NCBI GenBank assembly: GCA_025617745.1
Contig: CM046853.1
Location: forward strand, 12,292,974-12,356,973
DNA: 64,000 nt
Direction: 5' to 3'
Source of the DNA: Heliocidaris erythrogramma
Lineage: Eukaryota > Echinodermata > Echinoidea > Camarodonta > Echinometridae
Below are positions 45,321 to 57,882 of the stretch, one piece after another; the stretch's first letter is position 1; the number at the start of each line of letters is the position of its first letter. The position numbers were made by a program, and so were the translations under genes. The notes below the pieces were generated by a model. It made no database searches and was not told where the DNA came from. It saw only the letters and a program-made list of their open reading frames with translations.

Positions 45321-45676
45321 CTCGCCGCACTGTAGACTATATAATTGTACCTTATACTATAGAAATAGCGCAATAAATCGAAAAATAGAAAAAAGGAATT
45401 CGACTCGTCATTATCCTCATTATTTTTGGTACGAAAGTTTAATTACAATAACGCACAATTAATGGTGATGGGAAACTAATTTTGCACCTCGCAGAGGCAG
45501 GTGAGCCAGTTCAAACCCGAAGACATTGGCCGGGAAAAGCAAACCCACCTCAACAAAGTGGTCATCACTGTCACAACGACGAGGCCAAATAAGTAATATG
45601 GAACGTCAGTGGCGCAGATAATCTATGAAGATTGAAGAGCGCCATCAAGCTCCAACAACAACAACAAGTTTTCATC

Positions 45677-45735
45677 GAGTTAATCTCTGACGATGAATAG
45701 AGCACACTGTTCGAAACGCGTCGAGACAAATACTC
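45677..45735 (+). ncRNA. Hammerhead-ribozyme-like fold in the Penelope-like element
   Basis: CTGACGA (45687-45693, fits CUGANGA) and GAAA (45713-45716) flank a 6-bp helix GAATAG / CTGTTC (45695-45700 with 45707-45712). A further helix pairs 45677-45680 and 45684-45687 with 45732-45735 and 45723-45726. GTC at 45720-45722 fits the cleavage triplet, and ACGCGT is a self-complementary helix III. An extra T94 and competition for C45687 mean the core is not strictly canonical. Hammerheads are known in Penelope-like elements. Confidence 0.5.
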
Positions 45736-46099
45736 CTTTACCGAAAGATTACCGTAGTTCGGAAACTCTCTTTCAGAACTACTCTACAGAGGAATACAAA
45801 CAGTTCTTTTCAGAACTACTCTCTCCTTCTCTGACCTGCTCAGAACTTTTCGTGATCTCGATCACTCTTTCCTCCTTTTTTTTCTTTCCCCTTCCCATTT
45901 CACTTCAAACAAAAACCAAAAATAGTCTTGTGTATGTGTTTAAATTTAATTTCATTCCATTTCCATCTCTTTACTTTCCTTTCACTTCTCCTAAATTCCT
46001 CTAAACGCCCCATAAGTGGGATATTTTTCACGAAAGAATATATCAACAGCCTATGGTGTTACCGAAAACCTTCAGTTGTGAATTTCATTGTTTCAGATA

Positions 46100-46640
46100 A
46101 TACTCACTGGCGTAGCCAGACTTTTTGAATAAGTGGGGCACAAAACATTGTGATCCAGAAAAAAATTGTTTTACAGGTCCTGATCTGCGTCAGAAGGGTT
46201 GGTGTGGGTAGGACGTTTAATGTTGGTGACAACCGGTCGTGCACCTCTGTGAGTGTGGTCTGCGACGGATTTCACAGAAAATCCTTGCCTCGCACACACG
46301 GGTCTGCACGTTTTTTCCAAGCACGTAGGAGCTCGCAGCACACATGTCCAACAATCTGTGGGTGTATATGTGTTCTTATGAACGCACGTGACACGCGCAG
46401 CCATCGTACTTTCTGCACGTGCTTCTTGCGACCATCGCACGGCTCCTTGCAGAGGTCTCACAAAGCATATGGAACATGTCGCGCGTCGGTGGCACGTCTG
46501 GTTGTGACCATGCCAAAAGAAGGACGTATACGAATCGCAGGAGTTGGCCTTCAGCCGATCGCAGCTGCGAACACGCACGATCAGTTGTGCCCATATTATA
46601 CTCCTTTTACCCATCTATTCATAATTTGCAAGTAATCATA
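46100..46640. repeat. GC-richer repeat-like block with overlapping open frames
   Basis: Open frames of about 160 and 147 codons overlap on opposite strands (46150-46635 plus, 46171-46614 minus). Both are Cys/Arg-rich and match no family I recognise. Many GCACGTG-, GCGACC- and CGTGCAC-like words in both orientations suggest a non-coding repeat. The left edge carries ACTGGCGTAGCCAGAC, a CAGTGGCG-type terminus. Confidence 0.45.
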
Positions 46641-46948
46641 GGCGTGCAGGCAGGTATTTGAGAGGGGCTGACACATTTTTAGTTTTCCAGTTTCTAAATT
46701 TTGTAAAAATGCTGACATTTTTTTGTACTGAAAGTGTACAGAAATAACCTCGGTGCCCGAATATGAAATGTGGTTGCCCGAAAATCGGAACTTTAGTTTA
46801 ACATTTTCGAGGGGGCTGCAGCCCCTAACCCTCGCCCCTCACGCCTATGCTTTTGATTTAACTTTGGCTTTGTTTTAGCGGATGAACAGGGCCGGCGGAG
46901 GCCATGGCCCCTTCGTGCCACCCCCCCCCCCCCCGGCTACGCATTATG

Positions 46949-48208
46949 ATTATCTTGATAATACAATAACTAGTCAATTTGTCATTGTCGACTGGTACAT
47001 ACCCGGATGAATGGAAGCACGCAAAGGTACTTCCATTGTATAAAAAAGGTGACATTAATGCAATACCCAATTATCGACCAATTTCCATATTCCAAGTTAT
47101 TAGTAAAATTCTGGAGAAAATTGTTCATAGGCAGCTTTATGATCATCTCGTCTCCAATAAAGTGCTTTCAAACGCACAATTTGGATTTAGGCCCGGTCAT
47201 TCTACCGCCTCAGCACTTTGTGCTTTAACAGATACTTGGGTACGTGCTATAGACGATGGTCAAATCATTGGTGCTCTTTTTGTCGATTTAAGACGAGCAT
47301 TCGATACAGTTGATTCATCTATATGTTAGCTAAGCTACAGCGAATAGGGCTATCTAACGGTGTTTTATCTTGGTTTCAATCATACCTTACAAATAGAAAG
47401 CAACAAGTGTTAATTAGACATTCTATGTCATACGAAAGTTCCCTTTCTATAGGAGTTCCTCAAGGTTCGATACTGGGCCCGCTTTTATTTCTAATTTATA
47501 TTGATGATGTTGTCCATGTCTTAAAAGAAGGAAATGTCATAATGTATGCAGATGACACCACTTTGTATGTTACCGGATCTTTTAGATACCAACAAATTAT
47601 TTCCGATACGTATTTGTTTATAAATGCTTTCACGGCCTTTCTGCCACTTACTATACGAAAATTATTTCCAAGAGCTAAATAAATTACATGATCAAAACAC
47701 GCGGCAATCCGCCAGACGTGATCTTGTAATCCCTAAATGCCGCACTGATTACTGCAAACACTCTTTGTATTACTTATGCCCTCATTTGTGGAATAATTTG
47801 CCGGTCGCTATACGAGAGTTATCCACATTGGTCTCGTTCAAATTAAACCTTAAACGGCATCTGAAGTAAATGGAAGTATAAGTTTCTTCAACATGTATTA
47901 CTCTTTAATAGTTTGTACATATATGTTTTTTTTTTCAATATCATTTTCATTTCTATTTTATATGATATTGAACTTTACCTTATATGATTTTTTATTATTC
48001 AACGTTGGCGACTTTGCACCCCTGCAATATTTTACTGTTTTTCATATTTTTGTTTTAATCACCTTTTACTTGGTATTATTGTATTTGTATTTTGAATGCT
48101 TTTATCTGTACATGTATATGCATTCTGTATCATGTTAGTTGTTGGGGCCCCATGGGAGACGAACTGTTGTTGAATAGGCCACCCGTATCAATAAATAAAT
48201 AAATTAAT
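46949..48208 (+). mobile_element. Non-LTR retrotransposon fragment with RT
   Basis: RT fingers begin near 46979 (TYPDEWKHAKVLPLYKKGD, NYRPISIFQVISKILEKIVH, AQFGFRPGHSTASALCALTD). Motif A is LFVDLRRAFDTVD; the frame then shifts near 47325. Motif B is IGVPQGSILGPLLFLIYIDD, motif C MYADDTTLYV. After about 47600 a deletion joins to the C-terminal block ELNKLHDQNTRQSARRDLVI and LCPHLWNNLPVAIRELSTLV, stop at 47869. The 3'UTR ends in AATA repeats near 48190-48208. Upstream poly-C DNA marks the 5' truncation. Confidence 0.9.
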
Positions 48209-49128
48209 TAAAAATTAACACATGAATAGTACATTACAGCCTGGTAGGCACTTACCACACCTATAAAGCTCCTCTTATGTATTATCAGGGAAGTGTTCTC
48301 CCTGGTATTATCAAGGAGATACTAGGCAAGCTGGAGTTACAGCGAGGGAAGGGATGTCTGTTTGAGCATGGACCTCTAGTAGGCACAATATGGCATAATT
48401 ATTGGCGGGATCCAAGCAGGGGCGCTGAGGGTGCGCGCCCCCTTTAATTTTTCTGTTTGTGATTTTTTTAAAACTCTTCGGATCACCTTAAATATACCTT
48501 TTATACCTTTTATATAGGAAAGTGTTCCTTTTAATTCAGATAAGTGTCCCACTTTCTTTATTCCTGCCCGTTCCACATTCTTACAATTTGATTTTATCAC
48601 TGCCACTGATAATTTCCAGAGGCCTATCAAAATCTGAGAGCTGCCCCTTCTTCCTTGACAACTGTCCCTTTTCCTTTTTAAGAAGTGCCCCTTCCCCTTC
48701 TATAAGTATCGTTTATATTATAACACGTGCCCCTTTTCCAAACTTTTAATTACCCTTATTCTTTCTGATAAGTGCTCCCTTTATTTTATTTCTAAAAATT
48801 AGCCTCTTCCCTTTTCACATCTCATAAACCCCTAATAAAATCTTTCCTTCGACAATTTCCTTTTAAAACATTTGCATCAAATTTACCTATGAATCCCTTT
48901 CAACAACTGCCCTTTTTCCATTCTCACTTTTCAGATACAAGACTTAACCCGTTTCCATCTGATAAGTGCATCTTCACCTGTGGCAATGGCCTCTTTTCAA
49001 ATTTGAGAGGTGCCCGTTCTAATTTGACAAGTGCCCCTTTCGCCTTCTGCTAAATGACACTTGTCATCTCTGATGAGTGCCCCTTTACACCTCTGATAAG
49101 TTCCCCTGAATTCCTTTCCTTTTCTTTC
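48209..49128. other. Pyrimidine-biased repeat-like DNA
   Basis: Recurrent phrases such as GATAAGTGCCCCTTT every few tens of bases from about 48530 to 49660 look like a degenerate short-period repeat on the plus strand. No gene. Confidence 0.5.
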
Positions 49129-49274
49129 TATATACCGGGTACCCATTTAACACCTGGGTGGAGAGTGGCAAATGTAGATTAACGTCTTGCCAAAGGACGC
49201 TAGTGCTGTGGTGGGATTCGAACCCCGGACCTCGTGGTTCACAGTCCGGGACTTATCCACTGATCCACAACACC
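49129..49274 (-). mobile_element. tRNA-derived SINE
   Basis: The minus strand starts with a tRNA-like body (49274 to 49208) with A box TGGATCAGTGG and B box GGTTCGAATCC. The anticodon loop is CTGTGAA, nominally GTG (His). A tail follows: GTCCTTTGGCAAGACGTTAA, then CCACTCTCCACCCAGGTGTT, AAATGGGTACCCGGTATA. The head-plus-tail arrangement is a tRNA SINE rather than a tRNA gene. Confidence 0.8.
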
Positions 49275-51340
49275 TCTACAAAATATGGGCAGAGTCTTGG
49301 GCTACATACCATCACCCGTTGGTCCTTCATAACCTTTCATCAGTGTTATCTCCACACCATCCCAAACATCTACTGGTGTAGTGGTACACACGCACATCCA
49401 ATCAGTTATACCAGGAGGAGAAACCTGAGGGTTACAGTGGTTAAGTACACTTATTCCTTCTGATAAGAGCCCCTCCTCCTTTATAAAAAAATGCACCTTT
49501 CCCATTCTCATAAGTGCCTTTTTCACCTCTGGTAAAGTGCCAATATTGATGTGCGACAAATACCACATGTTTCATCCTCTGATAAATGCTCTTTTTAATA
49601 TGACACATTACTGTTCCTTTTCTTTTCTGATAAGTGCAATTTTCGTTCTTGATAAGGGCCCCTTTTTTTCTTCCTCCATAATTTGTGCTCCTAATTTATA
49701 GCGATTTAGAGCAACTACTTTAATTTCGTCAAGGTTCGCTCGCTACGCTCGCTCACATTTATATTTTATATAGTTATGTTACTTATTAGACGTCCTTTCA
49801 GTCTTTCATCCCGATACTGTGTTAAAAACTTTTCAAACAGGGTTTTTCTTCTTTATAAGATGTTATTGATCATCATGCAGCCTCTCAGATCTTTAAAAAC
49901 TGTAGGTCATCAAACCCAACAAAGGCTGCAAACGTTGATGCTTATTATGAAATATAATTGAAATCCATATGTAATCACAATGTAGGGTATATATGCCAAT
50001 GTTTATAGCGATGGTATATTCTTCCCGTTGTAGGTGCCCTTTTTTCCAAAGAAAAGTCCTTGATTATCGGTGCCCCCAAACTTTGGAAATTTCCGCTCAA
50101 TATTGCTGTCATACCCCCACTACTTGTTCACGATCCACGAGCCCTTAAAGTGCTCTTAAAATGCGACTTTCGCACATGATTTTTTTGAAACAGTCCTTAC
50201 CGTGGGAGGGGGATACCCCCTCCCACACCCTCCCCGCTCGGTCGGTCCACTCCCTCACCGCTGGCGCCCCTACTTCAAATCCCTGGATCCGCCACTGCAT
50301 AATTATTATGGAAGAGCGACCACGTCATCCAAAAGGCATAGTGAAGGGTATTTATCCCCAGTGGCCAGATGTCTTATGGTTTGGGCAAGCCTCAATCGAG
50401 GTGGAAGGGTTTCTCGAAGTCACGTAATTTTCTTCTCTATGCCTGGTGTTATTTTTTCCAGGATCTCATCAAATAGATCTGCATGGAGACGTCCTTATAT
50501 AGTAGGCGCGGGTTCTAACATCTTCACACCTGAGTTATCTGTTGAGAAGTTGAGAATAGTGCCCCAACTGGTGCCTTCTGTCTACACTTTGTCTCATCCA
50601 CCACCTCCTAGGCCTTGTCCTTATCCTTCCTCTCTCGAGCGAATATTCATAATAATAATATAATGTAAAATGATAGAAATTAGGCCCACATTATAAAATG
50701 AACTCGATGTAATAAATGTAATATTAAGAAGTAAACGAACTTAATATTGATAATTTGATGTCAATTGCACCGAATTATTTTACATTGAAAAACAATAATC
50801 TACAAAGTGGGATTAAAAGAAATGCTTTTGATCTTTAGTAAGTGTTGCAAGCGTTTGCGAAAGAGTCGTAATCATTTTGCAAACGGTTGTAAGACGTATC
50901 GCTAAAGTTATTTTTGATTCGCAATGCTAGCAGCAACGTTTGACCGTGGTTCCTCTATGAGTATGAAATCGACCCATAGCTGTAGCAGCAGCCAGGAAGG
51001 GAAATTCTTCAAGGGCAGCAGAACGTTGAGCCTCTTCCTGGCAGAAATTCAATTCCATATTCTCGAAATCCATCTTAAAAAGATAAGTCTTTTGAGATCT
51101 GTCTTCGACGATGGTCAGAAGAAATCTGACCCTTTTATATAGGGTTGGGTCCATAGATTCGCCTGGTACTTTACCAGGAGTTGGCAAAAGGTCCCAAACA
51201 CTGGCGTAGACAGGGGGCACAAGGGGGCCATGCCCCCCCCCCCCCTATTCAGCGACTAAAAAAAAAAAAAAAAAGAGCGAGAGCGAAAAAGCGGGGGAAG
51301 TGAGAGAAAAAGACCTACAAAGGCGTTACAAGCCCTTATC
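49275..51340. other. Intergenic DNA with repeat debris
   Basis: GGATCCGCCACTG near 50283 and ACTGGCGTAGAC near 51200 are CAGTGGCG-family termini, the latter followed by C and A runs. CGCTCGCTACGCTCGCTC lies near 49737. No gene recognised. Confidence 0.5.
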
Positions 51341-52469
51341 TTTCTCTCAAAATTTGCTAAAACGTCAAAGTTTTCGCGCTTCGCGCGGGAAGGGGGAATT
51401 AACTCTCCTCTCCCTGCACCCACTGTTATACATACAGTGAAATGTTGAGTCCACATAATTGAAAAGCAGTCCAGGCGTTGAACTATAACTGTCCGCCTAA
51501 AAAAATTGTTTGTTATACTAGCCGTTTTCTTTCTCTCAGATTTGCTAAAACGTCAGAGCTTTCGCGCTTCGCAAGGGAAGGGGGAAATCCCCCTCCATGC
51601 ACCCATCCCTATTACAGTGCAGTATTACGTCGAAAATAACTGAAAAGCAGCCAGGGCATCAAACTAACTTTCCGCCTAAAAAAAGTGTTACGAGCCGTTA
51701 TCTTTCTCTCAAATTTGCTGTAAAATGTAGGAGCTTTCGCGCTTCGCGCAGGAAGGGGGAAACTCCCCCTTCCTGCACCCAACCCTGTTACATACAATGC
51801 AGTATTGCGTCCAAATAACTGAAAAGCAGCCACGGCGTCGCACTAAATTTCCGCCTAAAAAAACGTATTACGAGCCGTTATCTTTCTCTCAAATTTGCTG
51901 TAAAAACTTCAGAGCTTTCGCGCGCGCTTTGCACGGGAGGGGGAAACTCCCCCTCCCTGCACCCACCCCTGTTACATACAATGCAGTAACTGCGTCCAAA
52001 TAACTGAAAAGCAGCCAGGGCGTCGAACTAACATTCCGCCTAAAAAAAGTGTTACGAGCCGTTAACTTCTCTCAAATTTGCTGTAAAAACGTAGAGCTTT
52101 CGCGCTTTGCGCGGGAGGGGGGAAATTCCCCCTCCCTGCATCCACCCCTGTTAAATACAGTGCAATATTGCGTCCAAGTAATTGAAAAGCAGTCGGGACG
52201 TCGAACTATAACTTTCCGCCTAAAAGTTTGTTTGCTATATACAAGCCGTTATCTTTCTCTCAAAGTTGCTAAAACATCAGAACTTTCGCGCTTCGCGCGG
52301 GAAGGGGGAAGCTCCTCCCTCCCTGCACCCATCCCTGTTACAGTGCAGTATTACGTCCAAATAACTGAAAGCAGTCCGGACCTCGAAATAACCTTCCGCC
52401 TAAAAAAAAAGGTGCTACGAGCCGTGATCTTTCTCTCAAATTTGCTATAAAACGTCAGAACTTTCGCGC
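51341..52469. repeat. Satellite-like tandem array, about 180-bp units
   Basis: The anchor TTTCTCTCA recurs at 51341, 51530, 51703, 51883, 52065, 52254 and 52430 (periods about 173-189). Each unit continues with TTTGCTRTAAAACGTCAGAG, CTTTCGCGCTTCGCGCGGGA, CCCTCCCTGCACCCA and TTCCGCCTAAAAAAA. The CpG-rich TTTCGCGCTTCGCGCG core is well kept. Open frames are repeat artefacts. Confidence 0.92.
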
Positions 52470-52489
52470 CTGTATTATTATTATGGCCT

Positions 52490-52790
52490 GTATTATCATC
52501 CCCCAATATTTTTGGATAAAATGAATAACAATTATGATCATTAATTTAAAACTAATAATTATCCAATCTTATTATGTTTCACCTTGAAATACCATCACAT
52601 TCTTTAATTATTAGAAGTAAGGAAATAGGAAATGCCATAATTTCAATGCTTAAATATGGAAGAAAATTCGTTCGCTCGCATTGTCATTCTCAATTGATCC
52701 GTCCATTAGAGGAGATCCGTGCATTCATTCTATTTATTAAAAAAACATTTTGGGATGCTTTAAAATGGAAGTTTTATAGACAGATTTTCG
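52490..52790. repeat. Interspersed repeat, inverted relative to 1600-1980
   Basis: It shares ordered blocks with the reverse complement of 1600-1980, for example CTTGAAATACCATCACATTC and TGTCATTCTCAATTGA. It directly abuts the 180-bp satellite. Confidence 0.75.
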
Positions 52791-52854
52791 AAAAAGTCCC
52801 TGGTGTGGGAGGAGGGATACCCCCTACCACACCCTCCCCTGCTCGGTCGCTTTG

Positions 52855-54500
52855 TTCAGTGGCGTATCTAGGGGGGCAGAAAGAAAAATCATAATCTTTA
52901 TACGGATTACGCACCCCAAAATCCGCATGCAGGGCACTAGCAATCTAGTTTTTGGAGGTTTGAAATGCAAAATTTTTTCGAAAGCTCGGTCGCTTTGCTC
53001 CCTCGCATAATTATTATCTTTCAGGATCTCGTAATTTCTTAATAGCTTAAAGGGTTCAAAAATTTGAAAAAAAATAAAGATGTAATTGCTTTGCTCGCTA
53101 TATCATGTATGTGTCATATGACTCCTGCTAAATATTGCGCCCCCGATGTAGGATAAAGTGTATAAAACAGCATTATTTTGCAAAGGTTCAACTTTTGAAA
53201 GAAATCTCAACTTGAGGTATAGCCTTGCTGAATTTCTCGACTCCTTCTGAAGCCTTTCATGGTTTTAGTTAGTTTTGCTCCCGATTGTAGAAGTGAGTGA
53301 ATAGAAAAACCGCTTATTAATGTATAAAATTCGAGCTTCTCTAAATACCGCTCAATTACGGTGGTCATTTGCAAAATTTCCTGGGTAAATGCACAAGAAA
53401 TTGCGCTTTTTAGGGTTAAAAATTGAAAATTTTGCCGCTCAGTCGCTTTGCTCCTTCGCCGACGAAGATAAGTTTGGGCACTCGGGGGGGGGGGGGGGCT
53501 TCATTTTTTGACCCGGGTTCCATAATCCCTAGTATCATGAACACGGATCGACACCCCTGTGGCCCCCCCCCCTATTGAAAAATCCTGGCTACGCCTGTGG
53601 TCCCAAACGTTCACAAACAGTGGCAAGGAATTGGCAAATAGTTGGTAATCTTCGCAAAAACTGTCGCTCACATTTTCTTACTGTCGCTAATAGTCTTTTT
53701 CCAAAACACATTCGCGCGAATGTTGCTAATTATTGTCGCTAAATTGACATCGACTGAGACGAAGGCTGATTTTCGCCAACATTCGTTAGAAAAGTTGGCG
53801 AATCCCCAATTGCAACGTTCGTAGCATTCGCCGTTCAGTGAGATACCACCTTGGCAGTGGCGTATCTAAAGATTATGGCGCCCGGGGCAAACAATAAAGT
53901 GGCGCCCCTCCCCAGACTAGCTAGGCCCCCCCCCCCCCCCGAGTGCCCAAAGTTATACAAGCGAATTTTTAACCCTAAAAAGACAATTCCTTGTGCCTTT
54001 TACCCAGGAAAGTTTTGGAATTGACCACTGCTATTGAGCAATCTAGAAGTTCGAATTTCGTACCTTCTCTCACTTCTAAATTTGGGAGCAAAATTAACAA
54101 AAATCCTTGAGAAGTATAGTCGAGAAATTCAGCAATTAAGGCGACCGAAAGTTGAGATTTCTTTCAAATGTGGAACCTTTGCAAATGCTACTTTTATACA
54201 CTTTATGATATATGCGAGCGCAATAAAGCAAGATTCAGATGAAACGTATTACATGATAGCGAGCTAAGCAATGACAATTAATCTTTATTTTTCAAATTTT
54301 GAACCCTTTAAACTATTTAAGAACTATATACCGGGGGTGCGAAATTACGAGATCCTATAAGCAAATGCCAGGGAGCAAAGCGACCTAACTTTCGAAATTG
54401 TTAGCATTTCCAAGCCTCAAAGACTGTATTTCGAATGCATTTACCCTTCGAATTGGGGGGGGGGGGGGCGCATAACCGGCAAGGATTATGATTTTTCTTC
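52855..54500. repeat. Large inverted repeat, arms about 550-600 bp
   Basis: The left arm (about 52880-53490) and right arm (about 53935-54500) are diverged reverse complements: GGATCTCGTAATTTCTTAA against TTAAGAACTATATACCGGGG followed by AAATTACGAGATCC; and TGCGCTTTTTAGGGTTAAAA against TTTTTAACCCTAAAAAGAC. CAGTGGCGTATCTA occurs at 52859 and 53852. The spacer holds TTGGCAA- and GTCGCTAA-rich DNA. Confidence 0.82.
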
Positions 54501-57500
54501 ATTGCCCCCTTTTTCTTTTCCTTTGGGGTTTTTTTTTCGCCCCCTCCAAGAGCCGTCCGGGGCACGTGCCCCCTGCCCCCTGCACCTTAGGGCCAAGGCC
54601 GAGCATTAAGGCACTACAACACTGACGGAGCATATGGTTTGTAATTTCTATCTTTATATAAGGTATAACTATAAGGCGTTAATTCTCAAAATCATGATAA
54701 GGGGTAGAGTGATAACAAGATGCTTGTTAATGGTAGTAGTACATGAGAAATATCTATATCTATATATATACTAGGAGGAGGCACACTGACTCCCATAGAA
54801 GGGAACATTACAGTTATAGAACTCCATAATTATATGAATAGACCCTTTTCTTTGGCTGCGCCAGTGACAGCGTGAATGGAAGGGGATTTCCCTTCTGCGT
54901 CAAGATGCGCAATGCACGCCGTAGTCGTATTCATGTTATGTAGGATTGTAGCCTACTATATGATTCGCCGCCCGGCCAACCGTGCACTATAGTATACGGT
55001 ACCAAACGGTACGCATTTATTGCACTCGGAATTGGAAAATTAGTAGTACAACAATGAGAATAGTGAAAAGGGTTGTTTGTTTTGATGTAACTCCCGTTTG
55101 GAATGGTTAATTTTCTTCAAAATCTTCACGTACCGTGTCATTAACTGGAAATTGGAATGCCGTTTCCATTTTGAAGCCGAGGAACAGAATCGTAATTATT
55201 GTTTATGATTTGTTTGCCTAAATGTCATTTCCTCAGTTCAGCACTTTTTGTGGTTGTGTGAATATATGTTGGCATATACATGTACCGTAGTGTCTAGCTA
55301 GTACTGTAGAGTGTAGTACTAGGAGTTTGCAGTGTAGTGTTGTTGCTTATCCAGCATATTGGCTGTATGTAATATCAGGAAGTGATGAAGTACATGTAGG
55401 CCCTAGTCTATTATGATGGGGAGCCGTATGTCTGCGCACCTAAGGTTTTGACCTGAATATGAACAAGAATTTCTTTAAATTTAATAATATTCCTCTAATT
55501 TAAAAGCTTTATTCCTGATATTAAACTTTAAAGAGAAAGTTTGATAAAAATGTCATCAAAATTCAGTCAGACCGCAGGTCGTATGCAAATGAGCAAAAAA
55601 TGAAAAATCACACATTTTATTTCCAGTGCCCGAAATGGACTCTCTCCCTGCACCCAGTCGGCTGTATCGCATGGTCATATTTAAAGTTATGTTCTTCAGT
55701 AAATATTAATGCTGTGCTCATTAGACTTTCTGCAAAAATAAATGAATAGTTTACCAACACAGGGATATTTTGTTTCAGTCAGAATTTTAGAAATAAGTTG
55801 TTTAAAATAACTGATGAAATAGTCATACAAAAGCCTTTTTTTCATAAGATTTCAAGTTGTTAAAAGACATATAAAAAGTATATGAGCCGCCATCAAGACA
55901 CATATGTATGGAAGCGCTGGAATCTCATCTTTTTCATTGTTACATTCAAAACATCGTTTATGACAGAGTCGGGATCCAGCAATATTCAGCCGCAGATTAT
56001 CCGATGTCAAGACCATGGTCACGACCATAGAATCTTAGCCCTGTGATTGGCAAGCGAGCCATTTGTAACCAAGTGCGCGTTGAATGAAATAATGCGCAGC
56101 CTGTTGCTTCATCCTTGTGCAAACATGCGCATAGCTGTTGCCTGGCTGTGAGAAAACATCTTGCGTGGTGGTAACCAATCGGAATGCTGGAATTGACTTT
56201 TTTAAAGACAAAGTGTGTATATTACATATTGCTGGATCCTGACCCTGTCATGAAGTGCACATTAATGTTATTTCAATCTTTGGAAAGTACAGAAAATGCT
56301 CTTTATGCTCATGTCAAATTTGCCCTGGCTCACAATAAAACTGGTAGTTTGGGCCAGATTTATATTTCATTTCATTTCCATTGTTTGTCATAAAAGGAAC
56401 ACCATTTTTTACCAATTTCGTCTTTTATTTTGAACACAATAAAATCATGTCACAAATCTCTGATCCCTCTTCTTTTATTTGATGTATAATAACTCAATCA
56501 TGACAATTGGTGAATGATAAGTAGTCTATTCAATAGTTTGCAAATGAGATGTTCCTGGCTGTTCTTGCTTATTATGTATTCATAGTCAGGCAGAACTGGA
56601 AATAAAATAGCGCGCTTTTAGGGGACCTGCGGATTGGCTGAATTAGAGCGAGAACAATCATGACAATGCCATTTTCACAAGAAACGGTGGTGCCCATGTC
56701 TGCGCATCTTCATTTTACACGCAGTTCAGGAGTTTTGACGCGAAAGACAACATTTTGAAGCTTGTGAATATAAATTTTTTTTTTTTCATTATTTTGACTA
56801 GTTTTTTGCATGAATACCTATCGCTATGATATTGTGTTCGTTGCATGTTTTGTTTTATTAGAATCGCGCAGTTACGCGTGTGCGCAGACATGGGCACTGC
56901 ACAGACTTGGGCACTATACTACTACATGTAACGTTAGCTAGTGTTCACCACCGACTCTGCTTGCTGTTATAATGTCAGTGATGGTATTCATGGAGGCCTA
57001 TCAATCATGCCTATGCAGGATTTGGGCATAAACTATGCAGACTTTGCAGTGTTTGAGACAGATTTCATTTGTTAAACTAGATCTAACTTTAGCTTGGTTC
57101 TAAGTTAGATTCGAGATCGACATATTGTGAATTTGAATTGTAGAGAAAACTAGTATGATCAAAACATAATAATGAACAAAAGTCAGAACAAAAGCAAATA
57201 TTTCTTGAAGTCGATTACAGTCACGTACCGATTTATTGAAGCCTGTGTAAAACTAAAAGATCTGCTAGCAATATTGTGAAATATAGACCTACCAAGTGTC
57301 ATTCGTACTCATTAGGTGTCACAGTCACTCATTTGGGCTCAGTCTTACTCAAGCCCAAAAATCTCTTTCTCACGCCTGGCCTCACAACCTATCTCCATGG
57401 TATATATTATATATACCACGCGGCGAGCTTACGGTTCCTCCCCTACCTGCATGATGCCCGGAAAATCTCACACATTGCTGGTCTTTGACCTTGGCATCTC

Positions 57501-57880
57501 TGGAAATAGGTCCCCTTTCATTCACTCCACTATCGTTTTATTGTGTGCAATGCTTAGCGTTAGCATTAAGGACTTCATTCCCCCTCAATCGACATAACAC
57601 CCAAGTGTGTGTGTACACACAGTGAATGAGAAGGGACTTATTCCACGATTAGGCTGAAATTAACAATTAATACATATGGAGCAAATTGTGATTTTCAGAC
57701 TGATGTGATTATCTTGTTGCTTTGTCACTTGTTTGACGCATTGTACATTGTGCATTCTTCCGATTATGTTAATCCATGGAGCTTAAACGAACCTTGCTCT
57801 GTTATACAGAGTCTACCAAAAAAACCTTATTAAAACATAAGCATGCAGTCCCATGTATGATGGGGTGACCATATTTCACG
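54501..57880. other. Quieter AT-rich DNA upstream of the SH2 gene
   Basis: Fewer repeats than the rest of the window. Short frames at 56184-56393 and 57276-57597 have no domain. Untranslated exons or a promoter of the downstream SH2 gene could lie here but cannot be identified from sequence alone. Confidence 0.5.
56690..56897. mobile_element. Short MITE with 17-bp inverted ends
   Basis: GTGCCCATGTCTGCGCA (56690-56706) and TGCGCAGACATGGGCAC (56881-56897) are exact inverse copies around a 174-bp interior. Confidence 0.88.
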
Positions 57881-57882
57881 CA

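Noticed and set aside
51597-52450. Frames of 68-133 codons across the 180-bp array
   Set aside because: They follow the satellite units and change frame between units; there is no start context or domain.
57276-57597. Two overlapping plus-strand frames of 70 and 93 codons
   Set aside because: No domain, no splice support, and composition typical of chance frames.
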